A stretch of DNA of 64,000 nucleotides from Vibrio sp. S9_S30 (GCF_014694455.1 NZ_JAAUWT010000015.1:1-64000), one strand, 5' to 3'; numbered from the stretch's first letter, positions 42,127 to 51,868 are shown. Notes: a model not told the origin generated them from the letters alone. Program-made: numbers and translations.

Positions 42127-43341
42127 TTGTTCGATAGTACTTATGGCGTTGTTATTCAGCGCGACTTCAAGGCACTCTACGTTGATATCGCTTTTGCCAA
42201 CATCTATGGATTTGGCTCCGTAGACGAGATCTATCAGTTGGACAGTTTGCTCGACCTCATCGCACCAAGTGATCATAAAGAGGCCATTAAGACTTATCGG
42301 AAGATTTTGTCCCAACAGCAGCGACCAAGAATGCATTCGTCTATTAATGTCGATAGAAATGGCAGAGAATTTTCAGTGCTGGCTATTGATCATGTTATTG
42401 AATGGGAAGGAAAGCCCGCTTTACAAGTCACCATTATTGATATGTCAGCACAAGAAGCAGCCATGATTCAGCTGCGTGAAAATGAAAGGCGCTATCGAGA
42501 GTTGGTCGAGGGATCGCTTCAAGGTCTTCTTGTTCACCGAGATTTCAAACCGCTTTTGGCGAATCAGATGTATGCGAAAATGCTCGGGTACAAAAATGTC
42601 GACTCTTTTATGCTGGCGGGATCAGTGTTTAATCATATTCCTAAAAACTATCAGGAAGTTGCTCTCTCTCGGTATCAGATGTTACTGGATGGCAAGAGTA
42701 CCAGCCAAAACGTAACCGTTAGAAGCACGCGGGTTGACGGTTCCACCGCCTATTTTAAGCTTTCTGAACGTTTAATCGACTGGGATGGGCAACCCGCAGT
42801 ACAGGTTTCAGTATTAGATGTTACCGAACAGCTCTTTTTAGAAGAGAAACTCACCTATCAAGCCAATCACGATTCACTCACCGGTCTTCATAACCGCCGG
42901 TTCATGACCTCAACGTTAGAAAATCGTTATGCCCTCAATCAATCGATAAGCTGCATTTTGATTGATTTGGACGATTTTAAAGCGATCAATGATAAATACG
43001 GTCATGCCGGCGGCGACAAAACACTCAAAGCGTTCGCAAGAGTTTTAAACGACATATTGGGCGACCAAGCATTTAGTGCACGATGGGGAGGTGAAGAGTT
43101 TATCGTTTGCATGAGCGATCATAAATACGAGCAAGCACTTTGCTACGCTCAAGCAATAAAATCTAAGATAAACAAATGGGGCTTTAAAGAGGCGACAACC
43201 GCGTCTTTTGGTGTTGCGAGTTCTTGTCAAGAAGACCCAAATTACAACGCCATGATTCAACGTGCGGATCGCGCATTGTATGAAGCAAAAAGATTAGGAA
43301 AAAACTGCATCGTCACTACCGACAAAGATTTCTACAGCTAA
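42127..43341 (+). CDS. PAS-PAS-GGDEF diguanylate cyclase
   Basis: A 404-residue cytosolic protein. Two PAS-like modules (about 1-115 and 120-240) read alike: IQRDFKALYVDIAFANIYGF and VHRDFKPLLANQMYAKMLGY, so they are internal duplicates. The GGDEF domain (about 245-400) keeps the active-site sequence ARWGGEEF and an upstream HDSLTGLHNRR. It should make c-di-GMP in response to a PAS-sensed signal. The start is TTG at 42127; a stop lies six codons upstream, and no strong ribosome site is seen, so the start is approximate. Confidence 0.9.
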   Translation: MFDSTYGVVIQRDFKALYVDIAFANIYGFGSVDEIYQLDSLLDLIAPSDHKEAIKTYRKILSQQQRPRMHSSINVDRNGREFSVLAIDHVIEWEGKPALQVTIIDMSAQEAAMIQLRENERRYRELVEGSLQGLLVHRDFKPLLANQMYAKMLGYKNVDSFMLAGSVFNHIPKNYQEVALSRYQMLLDGKSTSQNVTVRSTRVDGSTAYFKLSERLIDWDGQPAVQVSVLDVTEQLFLEEKLTYQANHDSLTGLHNRRFMTSTLENRYALNQSISCILIDLDDFKAINDKYGHAGGDKTLKAFARVLNDILGDQAFSARWGGEEFIVCMSDHKYEQALCYAQAIKSKINKWGFKEATTASFGVASSCQEDPNYNAMIQRADRALYEAKRLGKNCIVTTDKDFYS

Positions 43342-43556
43342 TTCAACTTTAAGTTAACAACTTTTCAACAGTGTCAATACCTATCCCTAACTTATAAAAC
43401 GCCGATCTCTAAATTTATGCGAATTTATCTTGATAAGGGGATTCCAATCACATCGGGATTGTTTATAATCCGCGCGCACCTCTTGTGTCTTTTTTTGATA
43501 AAGACAAAAAATATTTTAGAACCTAACAAACCCTCGCGGGTGATTTGAGATAAAAA

Positions 43557-44792
43557 ATGAAAAAAATCGATAGAGCGATGCGAATTCTACTCGCCGGATT
43601 CTGTATCAACCTTTGCTTGGGTATTCTGTACGCTTGGAGTGTTTTTAACAAAGCATTAGTCAGTGATTTCGGTTGGAGCGCTTCCGATGCATCACAGCCT
43701 TATGCAATCGCCACGATTACCTTTTCTATCTGTCTTCTTGTCGCTGGCGTACTTCAGGATCGTATGGGTCCACGAAACATTCTTATTTTAGGCACAACCC
43801 TAACAGGTCTTGGCATGATAGGTTCAAGCTATGCCGATTCCGTTCTTATGCTGAATATCACTTTTGGCGTAATCACTGGTGCTGGCATTGGTTTTGGCTA
43901 CGCTTGCCTCTCTCCTTCCGCAATGAAGTGGTTTCATTCTTCTAAGAAAGGGTTAGTGAATGGCTTAATTGCCGCCGGTTTTGGTTTGGCAGCCGTTTAT
44001 CTAGCCCCTGTGACGTCTGCGCTGATTTCTTCTTACGGAATTAACTCAAGCTTCATGATCTTGGGTGTTGGCGTACTGATCATCGCTGTTCCGCTGGCTT
44101 GTACCATCAATAATCCACCAGCAGGTTACACACCGGAAGCGCCAAAAGTGAAAGCCGGCAAAGCGCCTATCGTAACCAAAACACCGACCGACATCACTTG
44201 GCGTAACATGCTAAAAACGCCTCAGTTCTATTCTTTGTGGATCATGTACGCATTCGCGGCATCAGCGGGCTTGATGATCATTGGTAACATCACCAACATT
44301 GCGAGTGTTCAAGCTAACTTGCCGAATGCGGTTTACCTAGCGTCTATCCTTGCGATATTTAACTCAGGCGGTCGTGTGGCAGCAGGCATACTTTCCGACA
44401 AAATTGGTGGCGTACGCACGCTTCTTTTAGCGTTTGTTCTTCAAGGTGTGAATATGATTCTGTTTGCAACCTTCACTTCTGAATTCACATTGATCATCGG
44501 AACGGCTATCGCAGCGGTCGGCTACGGCACTCTGCTTGCTGTATTCCCATCCATCACGGCTGAATACTATGGTCTTAAAAACTATGGTACGAACTACGGT
44601 GTACTGTATACCTCTTGGGGTATCGGCGGTGCCATTGGTGCTGCGGTTGTTGGTTATTCAATGGCAAATGGCACTGGATTTGGCTTAGCGTATACTATTT
44701 CAGCGGTCATGATGGGCGTTTGTGTTGCGCTCGCATTGGTAACCAAACCAATCACCGAGGAGAAAGCAGAGTTACTTAAAGCTTCTGCCTAA
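43557..44792 (+). CDS. OFA-family MFS transporter
   Basis: A 411-residue, 12-segment major facilitator. It belongs to the oxalate/formate antiporter (OFA) family by GFCINLCLGILYAWSVFNKA at the N-terminus, the motif-A-like GVLQDRMGPRN, and GYACLSPSAMKWF. The second half repeats the pattern (AAGILSDKIGGVRTLL). E. coli YhjX is a related protein. The substrate is probably a small organic anion; oxalate is not implied. Single gene with terminator. Confidence 0.9.
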   Translation: MKKIDRAMRILLAGFCINLCLGILYAWSVFNKALVSDFGWSASDASQPYAIATITFSICLLVAGVLQDRMGPRNILILGTTLTGLGMIGSSYADSVLMLNITFGVITGAGIGFGYACLSPSAMKWFHSSKKGLVNGLIAAGFGLAAVYLAPVTSALISSYGINSSFMILGVGVLIIAVPLACTINNPPAGYTPEAPKVKAGKAPIVTKTPTDITWRNMLKTPQFYSLWIMYAFAASAGLMIIGNITNIASVQANLPNAVYLASILAIFNSGGRVAAGILSDKIGGVRTLLLAFVLQGVNMILFATFTSEFTLIIGTAIAAVGYGTLLAVFPSITAEYYGLKNYGTNYGVLYTSWGIGGAIGAAVVGYSMANGTGFGLAYTISAVMMGVCVALALVTKPITEEKAELLKASA

Positions 44793-44811
44793 TTCCGATT
44801 GAACATCCTCT

Positions 44812-44848
44812 CTAAAAGAGCTTACCCTTAGGGGTAGGCTCTTTTTGT
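44812..44848 (+). terminator. intrinsic terminator of the OFA transporter gene
   Basis: AAAGAGCTTACCC and GGGGTAGGCTCTTT form a stem around a short TTA loop with one mismatch, followed by TTTTTG. It ends 16 bp before the next start codon. Confidence 0.85.
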
Positions 44849-44863
44849 TTTATACGTATTTAA

Positions 44864-46504
44864 ATGCACCCAACTCCTGAACTCGCGCCCGACTACTACC
44901 GCAAAAACTTTCACATTCTTCTCGATCACGCGGTTTCTCTCTACGGTGACCTTTTATCCGAAGACGAATTACTCTGGATTGGTCGCTTTCAATCAATGAG
45001 CATTCCGTCGCAATGTTTGCTGATAAGAATGCTATCGCGTAAAGGGGAATGGTTTCGAAGCGACAAGCTTGTTTACAACGAAATACACAATATACCGGCT
45101 TGCCTTATCGAGCTCGAACAACAAAGCTTAATTCAGCTGCCTTCAGCCCTAAGTGCAAGAACGCTTGCGCAGGAATTACTCACAAAGCCAGAAATAACAA
45201 CTCTATTTCCTGCTATTCAAAAATCGTTCCCTAAAGCCGCGATTATCGAGGCTTTACCAGACGAAGACATAGAGACTCAACAGTTTGAGTTTTCCTGCAT
45301 TCGGTTGCTTCACGCAAATTTGATGTCGATCTTTACCGCGTTATTTTTCACCAATACCCAACAAGATTTCACGCAATTTGTGCTCTCCGATCTCGGTTTA
45401 AATCAATTTGAACATTACAAACTTAACCACGAACTTCGTTATTTTAAGCACCGCGATGAACTGGATTTGTTGCTCCAAATTCACGAGTTCAACAATCAAT
45501 ACTATGACCAACGTAAACCCACATTAGATCAAGTGAATCATTGGTTGCGCGTTCTCCCACCAGCTTGCGTCCACAACGACATCAATAAAAAACGCGCCCA
45601 CTTTATCAATAAGCTCGCACGCGAATTAGAACGCTACGAGCAATACGATAAAGCTCTTGAATGGTTTGACGAACATGCCCTCCCCCCTAGCCGAGAACGA
45701 CGTGCTCGAATATGGGAGAAGCAAAATAAAGATGAACACGCTTTGCAGCTTGTAAGAGAGATGATTCAATCTCCATATGATGTCGATGAAAAAGAAGTGG
45801 CACAGCGAATTGAACGCAAGTTACTAAGAAAACTTGGGCACAATGCCAAAGCACAAAAAAAGCCAACATTTGAGGAAGTATTCATCGAGTTGGATCTGTC
45901 TCAAGACAGGGTCGAGATCGCCTCTCAACAGTATTTTAGCCGTGAAGGTTGGGATGTATTTTATCTTGAAAACAGCTTTTTAAACGGGTTATTTGGTTTG
46001 ACGTTTTGGGATTGCATTTTTGCGCCCGTGCAAGGTGCGTTCAACCACGCGTACCAATATCGACCACTGGATCTTTATCGCCCCGAATTTTCACAAAAGA
46101 GAGCGATTGAATTAGATAAAGCGTTCCATGAATTTTTAGACGATGGATACGAAAGCCTAGAGAAACGCTACATTTCAAAACAAGGTATTGCCAACCCTTA
46201 TGTCATTTGGGAGGTATTGACACGGGAACATATCCAACTTGCGAAACGTGCATTGCCGAAAGAAAAGTTGGTCGAATTGTTCAAAGTGATGCTGTCTGAT
46301 ATGCGGAATTTCCGCGCTGGTCAACCTGATTTGGTGGCGTTTAAAGGCAATCAATTTAGGTTCATCGAAGTAAAGGGACCTGGCGATAAGCTACAGCAAA
46401 ACCAAGTACGGTGGTTGCATGCATGCCAACAGATTGGAATAAATGCCCAAGTTTGTTACGTAAATTTCCCAAAAAAAATACAAAATAATTGGCGTTTTTT
46501 TTAA
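44864..46504 (+). CDS. FAN1-like VRR-NUC nuclease
   Basis: A 546-residue protein. The C-terminal VRR-NUC domain carries the PD-ExK core as QPDLVAF, then FRFIEVKGPGDKLQQNQVRW. The N-terminal 400 residues are helical with a SAP/TPR-like part (QSLIQLPSALSARTLAQEL; RARIWEKQNKDEHALQLV), the layout of bacterial FAN1 homologues. FAN1 is a structure-specific nuclease for interstrand-crosslink repair in eukaryotes, and Pseudomonas FAN1 acts similarly. No ribosome site is obvious; the start is inferred. Monocistronic. Confidence 0.88.
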   Translation: MHPTPELAPDYYRKNFHILLDHAVSLYGDLLSEDELLWIGRFQSMSIPSQCLLIRMLSRKGEWFRSDKLVYNEIHNIPACLIELEQQSLIQLPSALSARTLAQELLTKPEITTLFPAIQKSFPKAAIIEALPDEDIETQQFEFSCIRLLHANLMSIFTALFFTNTQQDFTQFVLSDLGLNQFEHYKLNHELRYFKHRDELDLLLQIHEFNNQYYDQRKPTLDQVNHWLRVLPPACVHNDINKKRAHFINKLARELERYEQYDKALEWFDEHALPPSRERRARIWEKQNKDEHALQLVREMIQSPYDVDEKEVAQRIERKLLRKLGHNAKAQKKPTFEEVFIELDLSQDRVEIASQQYFSREGWDVFYLENSFLNGLFGLTFWDCIFAPVQGAFNHAYQYRPLDLYRPEFSQKRAIELDKAFHEFLDDGYESLEKRYISKQGIANPYVIWEVLTREHIQLAKRALPKEKLVELFKVMLSDMRNFRAGQPDLVAFKGNQFRFIEVKGPGDKLQQNQVRWLHACQQIGINAQVCYVNFPKKIQNNWRFF

Positions 46505-46698
46505 GTTTATAAGTCGCTGGTTATTAATTAAATTTTATAAGCAGTCACCTATAAGTTATTGGTTTGTACCTTCCTCTATTTTTGCCTAAACCGAGTTCTT
46601 ATGATCCAACTGAAATCGTTGGCTATAATTCGTGTAAGAGTCACCCTTTTGTTTGGGTCAATCGCTCTGAAAATCATTCCATAGTGGGGGGGTTTAAC

Positions 46699-46878
46699 AT
46701 GGGTATTCAAGACAAAATTGAAGACTTGGAACAACAGATTTTCATCGCATGTTCTGAAGGCAACTTCGACCAAATGTACTTGCTAGAAAATGAATTGGAA
46801 CAACTAAGAAGACGAATCGCTTATGGAATGGAAGAAGATCCCTATGCTTTAAGCGGCTCGTTTTTAACCGACGATTAA
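46699..46878 (+). CDS. small coiled-coil protein, 59 residues
   Basis: MGIQDKIEDLEQQIFIACSE begins a 59-residue, acidic, helical protein with heptad-like leucines (DLEQQI, LLENELEQLRRRI). The ATG at 46699 has a run of G residues 8 nt upstream (GGGGGGG), a strong site. An open frame extends back to 46564 but its residues look random. A strong terminator follows. Function unknown; it could be a short dimeric adaptor. Confidence 0.72.
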   Translation: MGIQDKIEDLEQQIFIACSEGNFDQMYLLENELEQLRRRIAYGMEEDPYALSGSFLTDD

Positions 46879-46929
46879 CATCTGTTAGCCCGATCGCGAT
46901 GACTTTCATCGCGACACAAGGAATACAGG

Positions 46930-46962
46930 AAAACCCCGGTTCTCAACCCCCGGGGTTTTTAA
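46930..46962 (+). terminator. intrinsic terminator of the small coiled-coil gene
   Basis: AACCCCGG (46932-46939) pairs with CCGGGGTT (46949-46956), followed by TTTTAA. GC-rich stem, clear plus-strand polarity. Confidence 0.9.
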
Positions 46963-47305
46963 TCCCAGTCATTTATCCGATTAAAGATCGAACGTTTTCA
47001 AAGCAGCCTTGGATTCGAAAAGCCTAGATTCCGGTTCGATTCGTTTGGCTTTAATTAGCCCATGTACTCAACTTAGCTCATGTACTCAACTTAGCTAATG
47101 TACTCAACTTAGCTAATGCTCTCGACTTACTAATGCACTCAGCGTAATCCTTGTAGAATCCCAAGTATCACCCATTTTATGTGTGCTCACTATCCCCAAA
47201 TACATAATAAAGTAGCCTGTCAGTTTGCAGATTCACCCACCGTTTGTTGTGTTTTGTCTTAAAACGTTGGCACAATAGTCAGGCGAATCGTTCAAGGAGT
47301 TAAGA
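46963..47305. other. intergenic region with an 18-bp tandem repeat
   Basis: No ORF. The middle part is an 18-bp tandem repeat (47055-47143). The mgsA promoter must lie to its right. Confidence 0.5.
47055..47143. repeat. 18-bp tandem repeat, about five copies
   Basis: The unit TTAGCNAATGTACTCAAC is repeated head to tail at 47055, 47073, 47091 and 47109 with a partial, diverging fifth copy from 47127. Copies 1-3 differ by one or two bases. It is upstream of mgsA and outside any ORF. It has no spacers, so it is not a CRISPR. It may be a variable-number tandem repeat. Confidence 0.85.
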
Positions 47306-47761
47306 ATGAAGAAAACAATAAGAAAAATGCCTGCACACAAAAATATTGCTCTGGTCGCGCATGATAATCACAAGCCAGAATTGCTGCGCTGGGTAACAGA
47401 GAACAAAGAAACGCTTAAAGGGCACTTTCTTTATGCCACTGGGACAACCGGCCATATGCTCAGTAAAAACACGGGCTTGGCGATAAAAAATTTAATCAGT
47501 GGTCCAATGGGCGGTGATCAACAGCTTGGGGCTTTAATCTCGGAAGGGAAAATTGACCTAATGGTGTTCTTTTGGGATCCACTCAATGCCGTTCCACATG
47601 ATCCAGACGTGAAAGCATTACTTCGTATTGCGAGTGTATGGAATATTCCAGTCGCCACAAACCGCGCTACCGCTAACTTTTTGTTTGCATCCACGTTACT
47701 CAATGAAGAAGTGGACATAGAAATACCCGACTACGATGCGTATCTTGCGGAGCGAACGTAA
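47306..47761 (+). CDS. mgsA: methylglyoxal synthase
   Basis: A 151-residue enzyme that turns dihydroxyacetone phosphate into methylglyoxal and phosphate, a bypass used when sugar phosphates accumulate. Catalytic-site features are [23 protein letters not shown], and [14 protein letters not shown] with the Asp of [20 protein letters not shown] precedes the ATG by 7 nt. The neighbouring helD and yccS genes recall the E. coli yccS-helD-mgsA neighbourhood. Confidence 0.97.
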   Translation: MKKTIRKMPAHKNIALVAHDNHKPELLRWVTENKETLKGHFLYATGTTGHMLSKNTGLAIKNLISGPMGGDQQLGALISEGKIDLMVFFWDPLNAVPHDPDVKALLRIASVWNIPVATNRATANFLFASTLLNEEVDIEIPDYDAYLAERT

Positions 47762-47828
47762 CAGAATAAAGTTAGGCGCTTATCACCTCTCGGTAGGTAT
47801 CACAACATTAAGAAGATACAACGAAATG

Positions 47829-47863
47829 AAAACGCCGAGTGACCGTCATTCGGCGTTTTTTTG
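47829..47863. terminator. bidirectional terminator between mgsA and yceI
   Basis: AAACGCCGA (47830-47838) pairs with TCGGCGTTT (47850-47858), with T residues following on the plus strand. It separates convergent genes. Confidence 0.85.
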
Positions 47864-47869
47864 TTTATG

Positions 47870-48478
47870 CTATTTTCTTTTAAAAACAAGCGAAGCATTG
47901 ACGGACACCGTTGGTGAAATGGCGATCGCCCCGACGGTTTCCGACAGTGCTGTTAAGTTCGCGTCTGGCAGTCCAAAGCTTGCTGCACTTACAATGACGG
48001 GCTTAACCGAACTGACGACAATATATTGTGGGGTGTTGACAATCAAAAGAGACAACGTCACTTCTTTGTCAATACCATAGAAATTTAATGTCGCTTCAAT
48101 GTTTTTGATCGTAGGTTGGGTGAGGCTCGATATTTCAGTGAGATCAACTCTCCCACTCAAGGTAGCTTTAGGGTATTTGCCTGTATTGAAGAAAAGCTCA
48201 CTCAACCTCTGATTACGGATTGGCACAAGAGTATCAACAGACGCCAATTCGATGTCGAGAGTGAATGCCCCATTCGCATCGATTCTTCCATCAATGCCAG
48301 TAAAACTGGCGGGTTCGACGACATATTGTTTCTTTATGGACGCAAAGTTTACGGAAGAGACATCAGAGTCTAACAAATATTGGTCGCGCGCTGAAAGCGC
48401 AGGGAATGCAGATAAAACAGATAACGAGAACAACGCTGAAGCCATTAATAGTCGTCTTGCGGACTTTTTCATACTCAA
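47870..48478 (-). CDS. YceI-family periplasmic lipid-binding-like protein
   Basis: A 202-residue protein with a signal peptide (RRLLMASALFSLSVLSAFPA, cut near ALSA). The mature part is a YceI-like beta barrel: YLLDSDVSSVNFASIKK, VEPASFTGIDGRID, SGRVDLTEISSL and SASFGLPD-like segments. YceI proteins are small beta-barrel proteins that bind polyisoprenoid lipids; the periplasmic role is poorly known. Single gene, convergent with mgsA. Confidence 0.88.
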   Translation of the reverse strand: MSMKKSARRLLMASALFSLSVLSAFPALSARDQYLLDSDVSSVNFASIKKQYVVEPASFTGIDGRIDANGAFTLDIELASVDTLVPIRNQRLSELFFNTGKYPKATLSGRVDLTEISSLTQPTIKNIEATLNFYGIDKEVTLSLLIVNTPQYIVVSSVKPVIVSAASFGLPDANLTALSETVGAIAISPTVSVNASLVFKRK

Positions 48479-48673
48479 TTCCTTTCGAGATTCTTTACGC
48501 TCTTTTTAACGAGCTCTTTTCGCTCAAGTGCCTTTTCAGTTTGCTTATCAAGAAAGAGCGGTGGTTTTGTAAAACCAAACATCCTGCGTTTAGTTCACCT
48601 TAGTAAATCACAGCCGGATGTCTCATAGATAATAAATTTAATGCATATCATATGGGTATTAAAATAATGATGG

Positions 48674-49039
48674 CTAGTCGCCCCATACGGCCAATTCGTT
48701 ACCACTTGGTTCTTTAAACTGAAATCTACGCCCGCCAGGGAAGGTAAAAATAGATCGTGTGATTTCTGCGCCTTGGGATTTCACGGCTTCAAACGAGCGC
48801 TCAAGATCACGGCTAAACAGCACCAGCAGCGGCGCGCCTTCTTTTGTTGCACTCACCACATCCGACTGAAAAAATCCCCCCATTAAACCCTTTGCGGTAA
48901 AAGCCGTATACGCTTCACCATAATCTGTAAACTCCCACTGAAACGCTTGCTCAAAAAAACGCTTGGTTTCTTCTAGGTTGTTTGCGGCAAATTCAATGTA
49001 ATTGATTGAATGATGTTCAAAATCAGTAAGCGACGACAT
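48674..49039 (-). CDS. VOC-family (glyoxalase/bleomycin-resistance fold) protein
   Basis: A 121-residue protein with the vicinal-oxygen-chelate fold in two beta-alpha-beta-beta-beta modules: INYIEFAANNLEETKRFFEQ and the second half with GGRRFQFKEPSGNELAVWGD. A His and a Glu in these positions could bind metal. It overlaps the upstream DJ-1/PfpI gene by 17 bp, so the two are translationally coupled. The pair may handle a reactive aldehyde; the link to mgsA nearby is suggestive only. Confidence 0.85.
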   Translation of the reverse strand: MSSLTDFEHHSINYIEFAANNLEETKRFFEQAFQWEFTDYGEAYTAFTAKGLMGGFFQSDVVSATKEGAPLLVLFSRDLERSFEAVKSQGAEITRSIFTFPGGRRFQFKEPSGNELAVWGD

Positions 49040-49622
49040 GTTTGCATCTCCAATGAAAGTCGAGTTGATCGGCTGTTTTTAAGGCAAGTTCCATTTTTGA
49101 AAGGCGAGACACAAGTTGCAGGCTCATATCTATTCCTGCCAACATCCCTGCAGAAGTAATAATCTCCCCATCCTCTACCCATCGAACACCGTTAACAAGT
49201 TTCACGTTTGGAAATTGCTGTGCAAGATCATCCAAATATTGCTTATGTGCTGTTATGCGTCTGTCAGTGAGCAAATTCGCTTGAGCCAGTAAAAAGACGC
49301 CATTACACACTGAAGAGACGATTTTGACCTTCGTGGCTTGGTCCTGCAGCCAGCGAATGACTCGGCTATTTGTCATTTCATGACTGTAAACACCACCTGA
49401 AACAATCAATACGTCTAATTCTGGGTGATTATGGATAGAGCGGTGTGGAATCACTTGAAAGCCATGCCTTGCTGTAATGGCATCGCCAGATTCGCTGATC
49501 AAATAAGGAAGAAACTGCACGTCGTCGTGTGCGGCGAATTTATTGGCTGTCGCAAAGACTTCATAAGGTCCTGTAAAGTCGATAGGTTCTGCGTTTTCAT
49601 AGATAAAAATGCCGATATTCAT
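49023..49622 (-). CDS. DJ-1/PfpI-family protein
   Basis: A 199-residue DJ-1/PfpI superfamily protein. The nucleophile-elbow Cys sits in IVSSVCNGVFLLAQANLL, with an early Glu/Asp in DFTGPYEVFATA. This subtype resembles the N-terminal domain of GlxA/AraC-type regulators and isonitrile hydratases but has no DNA-binding domain. It is a glyoxalase/deglycase-like candidate. The downstream VOC gene overlaps it. Confidence 0.85.
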   Translation of the reverse strand: MNIGIFIYENAEPIDFTGPYEVFATANKFAAHDDVQFLPYLISESGDAITARHGFQVIPHRSIHNHPELDVLIVSGGVYSHEMTNSRVIRWLQDQATKVKIVSSVCNGVFLLAQANLLTDRRITAHKQYLDDLAQQFPNVKLVNGVRWVEDGEIITSAGMLAGIDMSLQLVSRLSKMELALKTADQLDFHWRCKHVVAY

Positions 49623-49638
49623 GGTTACCCTAGCCTAT

Positions 49639-51705
49639 TTATTTTTTGACAACAGGGTAACCTCCTTCTCTCAGCTCTTCGACAAATGAAGAAGGTTGAG
49701 CACCGTACATTACCCACGCTTTAGATTTTGCGCGAGTTAAAGCAACGTAAAACAAACGACGTTCCTCTGCATGCGCATACGTATCTTGGGATTGAATAAG
49801 TGCACTATCGAGATGACGCTGGCGTTCCAACGCTGGAAACTGGCCTTCATCAACGCTCAAAATAAAGACAAAATCCGCTTCCTGACCTTTGCTTGCGTGA
49901 CATGTCATAAACTTTATGTCCAAGTTTGAACAAGATTTTTGCCAATCTTTTAGCTGCTCAGGACAATGGTAATGATTGCGCCCTAGTAGTAATACCTCTT
50001 TTGGGGAGGTCTGCTTTTTGTCCAGCTCTAGAAGGGATTTTTCAAGTATAGACATATGCAACAGTATTACTGACTTTTGTTTCGCCATCTTGTTGCTTGT
50101 CACGTTTTTATGCAACTGCGATGGGTTTTTCTGGATGAACGTGTTTGCTACGTCACCGAGCATGTTATTAAAGCGATATGTCGTATCCAAGTAATGGACG
50201 GAGGCCCCAGGGAATCGGGAGTCGAAGTCTGTCGTTAGGCTGACATCCGCGCCTGCAAACCGATAAATGGCCTGCCAATCATCCCCTACCGCATACAAAG
50301 AAGCCCGTTGTTTTGTTTTAGGTTGATGGCAAATCGCCTCTAACAACTCGAGTCGAGCAGGCGAAATGTCTTGATACTCGTCGACCATAACATAGCGCCA
50401 TTGCGGTCGATACTTACCATTAGCCACATACTTAGTTGCCTGCGTGATCATCGTGTCAAAATCGATTTGGTTGTTGTCTTTTAACAGTTGTACCCACGCT
50501 TGATAACATGGCCAGACAAGCTGCAATTCACTGTTAAGACGCGAATACTCTTCATGTTCAACGAGGCGTTGTTGGATTTGCTTCTTACCGATGTTCATTG
50601 CGCACAACTGCTCTAGCTGTTTTTGTAACCACGCAATGAGTTTAGGGTTCTCGGATTGCGAACCGAGCTCATCATCCCCTTTCAAATAAGCAATTGGCCA
50701 TTGTGATAAATGTTTTTGCCAGCGTTTAAATTGATTTTGCGTTGCCCAATGCTGCTTTAGCCATTGCACACACCACGCCTGCTTCATGCTGTCATTGGTC
50801 GCCAATGGCGTAATTTCTACCGCTTCATTTTCAACATGACGGATGATATCTAAGCCTAATTGATGGAACGTTTTGACTGTAATTACCTGCCCATCACTGC
50901 CAAGTTTGCTTTCTAACCGCTGACGCATTTCATCCGCCGCATCACGTCCAAATGCCACCATCAACAACTCTTCTGGTTTGGCTTGGTGGCTTTGGAGCAG
51001 ATAAGAAACACGGGCCGTAAGAACACTTGTCTTCCCCGTCCCCGCCCCCGCCAGTATCAGGTTATGATCGTTGTTCATTAACACCGCTTGTTGCTGTGAA
51101 AGATTAAGCGGGCTCGATTCGCATTGTGCAAATAATACTTGCCAATATTCACGCTCTTTTTCTAACCATTCTACATTGCGTGTTTTCTGATTCTCAGCAC
51201 CATTGGTAAGCCAGTCAGCCACCTCAACCATCGCTTGGGGCATTCGCTGCTCGGCTTCTTCTAAACTCATATTCAACACACTGAAATCGTTAATAACGCT
51301 GTCTTTCCAAGCTTGAAGTTGAGAGGTTTGTAGGTAGGAGGGTTGATTTCGAATGAGGTTCAGCGCTTCCCGCCATGCTGGCAGTTTTTCATTTAGGTTG
51401 TGACATTGGTGAAAATGCCAATCGGAATATTCTTTCTGAGCATGCTGAATGAAAGCCTGACAATCCACCCAAGGCAAACCTTGCACCAACCAAGCTCGTT
51501 GAGTGCCGTTTTTTGCATGCGCATGAAAGACTAAACTGCCCCAAACCAAACCACGTTTTAACGTAATAGAGCCGTCCCAAACCGAAAAAGGAATATGCTC
51601 TTCACTTTGTGCAGAGTACAAAACGAGTTTGTCGTCTTCGATAGTGACTTCATTGTATTCCGTCTGAATGAAAAACTTGGCAGATCGTGATGCCGCTAAC
51701 TGCAT
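49639..51705 (-). CDS. helD: DNA helicase IV
   Basis: A 688-residue UvrD/Rep-family helicase with a HelD-like N-terminal domain (about 1-190). Motif I is LILAGAGTGKTSVL, motif II VMVDEYQDISP, a Q-motif-like start is LSQQQAVL, motif III follows AVGDDWQAIYRF, and motif VI is VALTRAKSK. E. coli HelD is 684 residues. It unwinds DNA 3' to 5' and aids recombination. It is single, facing away from the DJ-1 gene by 16 bp on the same strand. Confidence 0.95.
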   Translation of the reverse strand: MQLAASRSAKFFIQTEYNEVTIEDDKLVLYSAQSEEHIPFSVWDGSITLKRGLVWGSLVFHAHAKNGTQRAWLVQGLPWVDCQAFIQHAQKEYSDWHFHQCHNLNEKLPAWREALNLIRNQPSYLQTSQLQAWKDSVINDFSVLNMSLEEAEQRMPQAMVEVADWLTNGAENQKTRNVEWLEKEREYWQVLFAQCESSPLNLSQQQAVLMNNDHNLILAGAGTGKTSVLTARVSYLLQSHQAKPEELLMVAFGRDAADEMRQRLESKLGSDGQVITVKTFHQLGLDIIRHVENEAVEITPLATNDSMKQAWCVQWLKQHWATQNQFKRWQKHLSQWPIAYLKGDDELGSQSENPKLIAWLQKQLEQLCAMNIGKKQIQQRLVEHEEYSRLNSELQLVWPCYQAWVQLLKDNNQIDFDTMITQATKYVANGKYRPQWRYVMVDEYQDISPARLELLEAICHQPKTKQRASLYAVGDDWQAIYRFAGADVSLTTDFDSRFPGASVHYLDTTYRFNNMLGDVANTFIQKNPSQLHKNVTSNKMAKQKSVILLHMSILEKSLLELDKKQTSPKEVLLLGRNHYHCPEQLKDWQKSCSNLDIKFMTCHASKGQEADFVFILSVDEGQFPALERQRHLDSALIQSQDTYAHAEERRLFYVALTRAKSKAWVMYGAQPSSFVEELREGGYPVVKK

Positions 51706-51868
51706 TTACTCAACCCTAATTCGGTATAATTTGGTCTTTGGGGAATCTTAAATCACACCGCGCTCCAGAACAACGCTAAGTCCTTTCACACTGAGCATTA
51801 ATTCATCATACTCACTTTTTCTTGGTGCTATGTCATATCCTTGATACTGTCATCAGTTACACTACTGC

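Noticed and set aside
47020-47050. GGTTCGATTC as a tRNA T-arm
   Set aside because: No acceptor, D-arm or anticodon stem can be built around it.
47055-47143. Possible CRISPR array
   Set aside because: The 18-bp units are directly adjacent with no spacers, and no cas genes are present.
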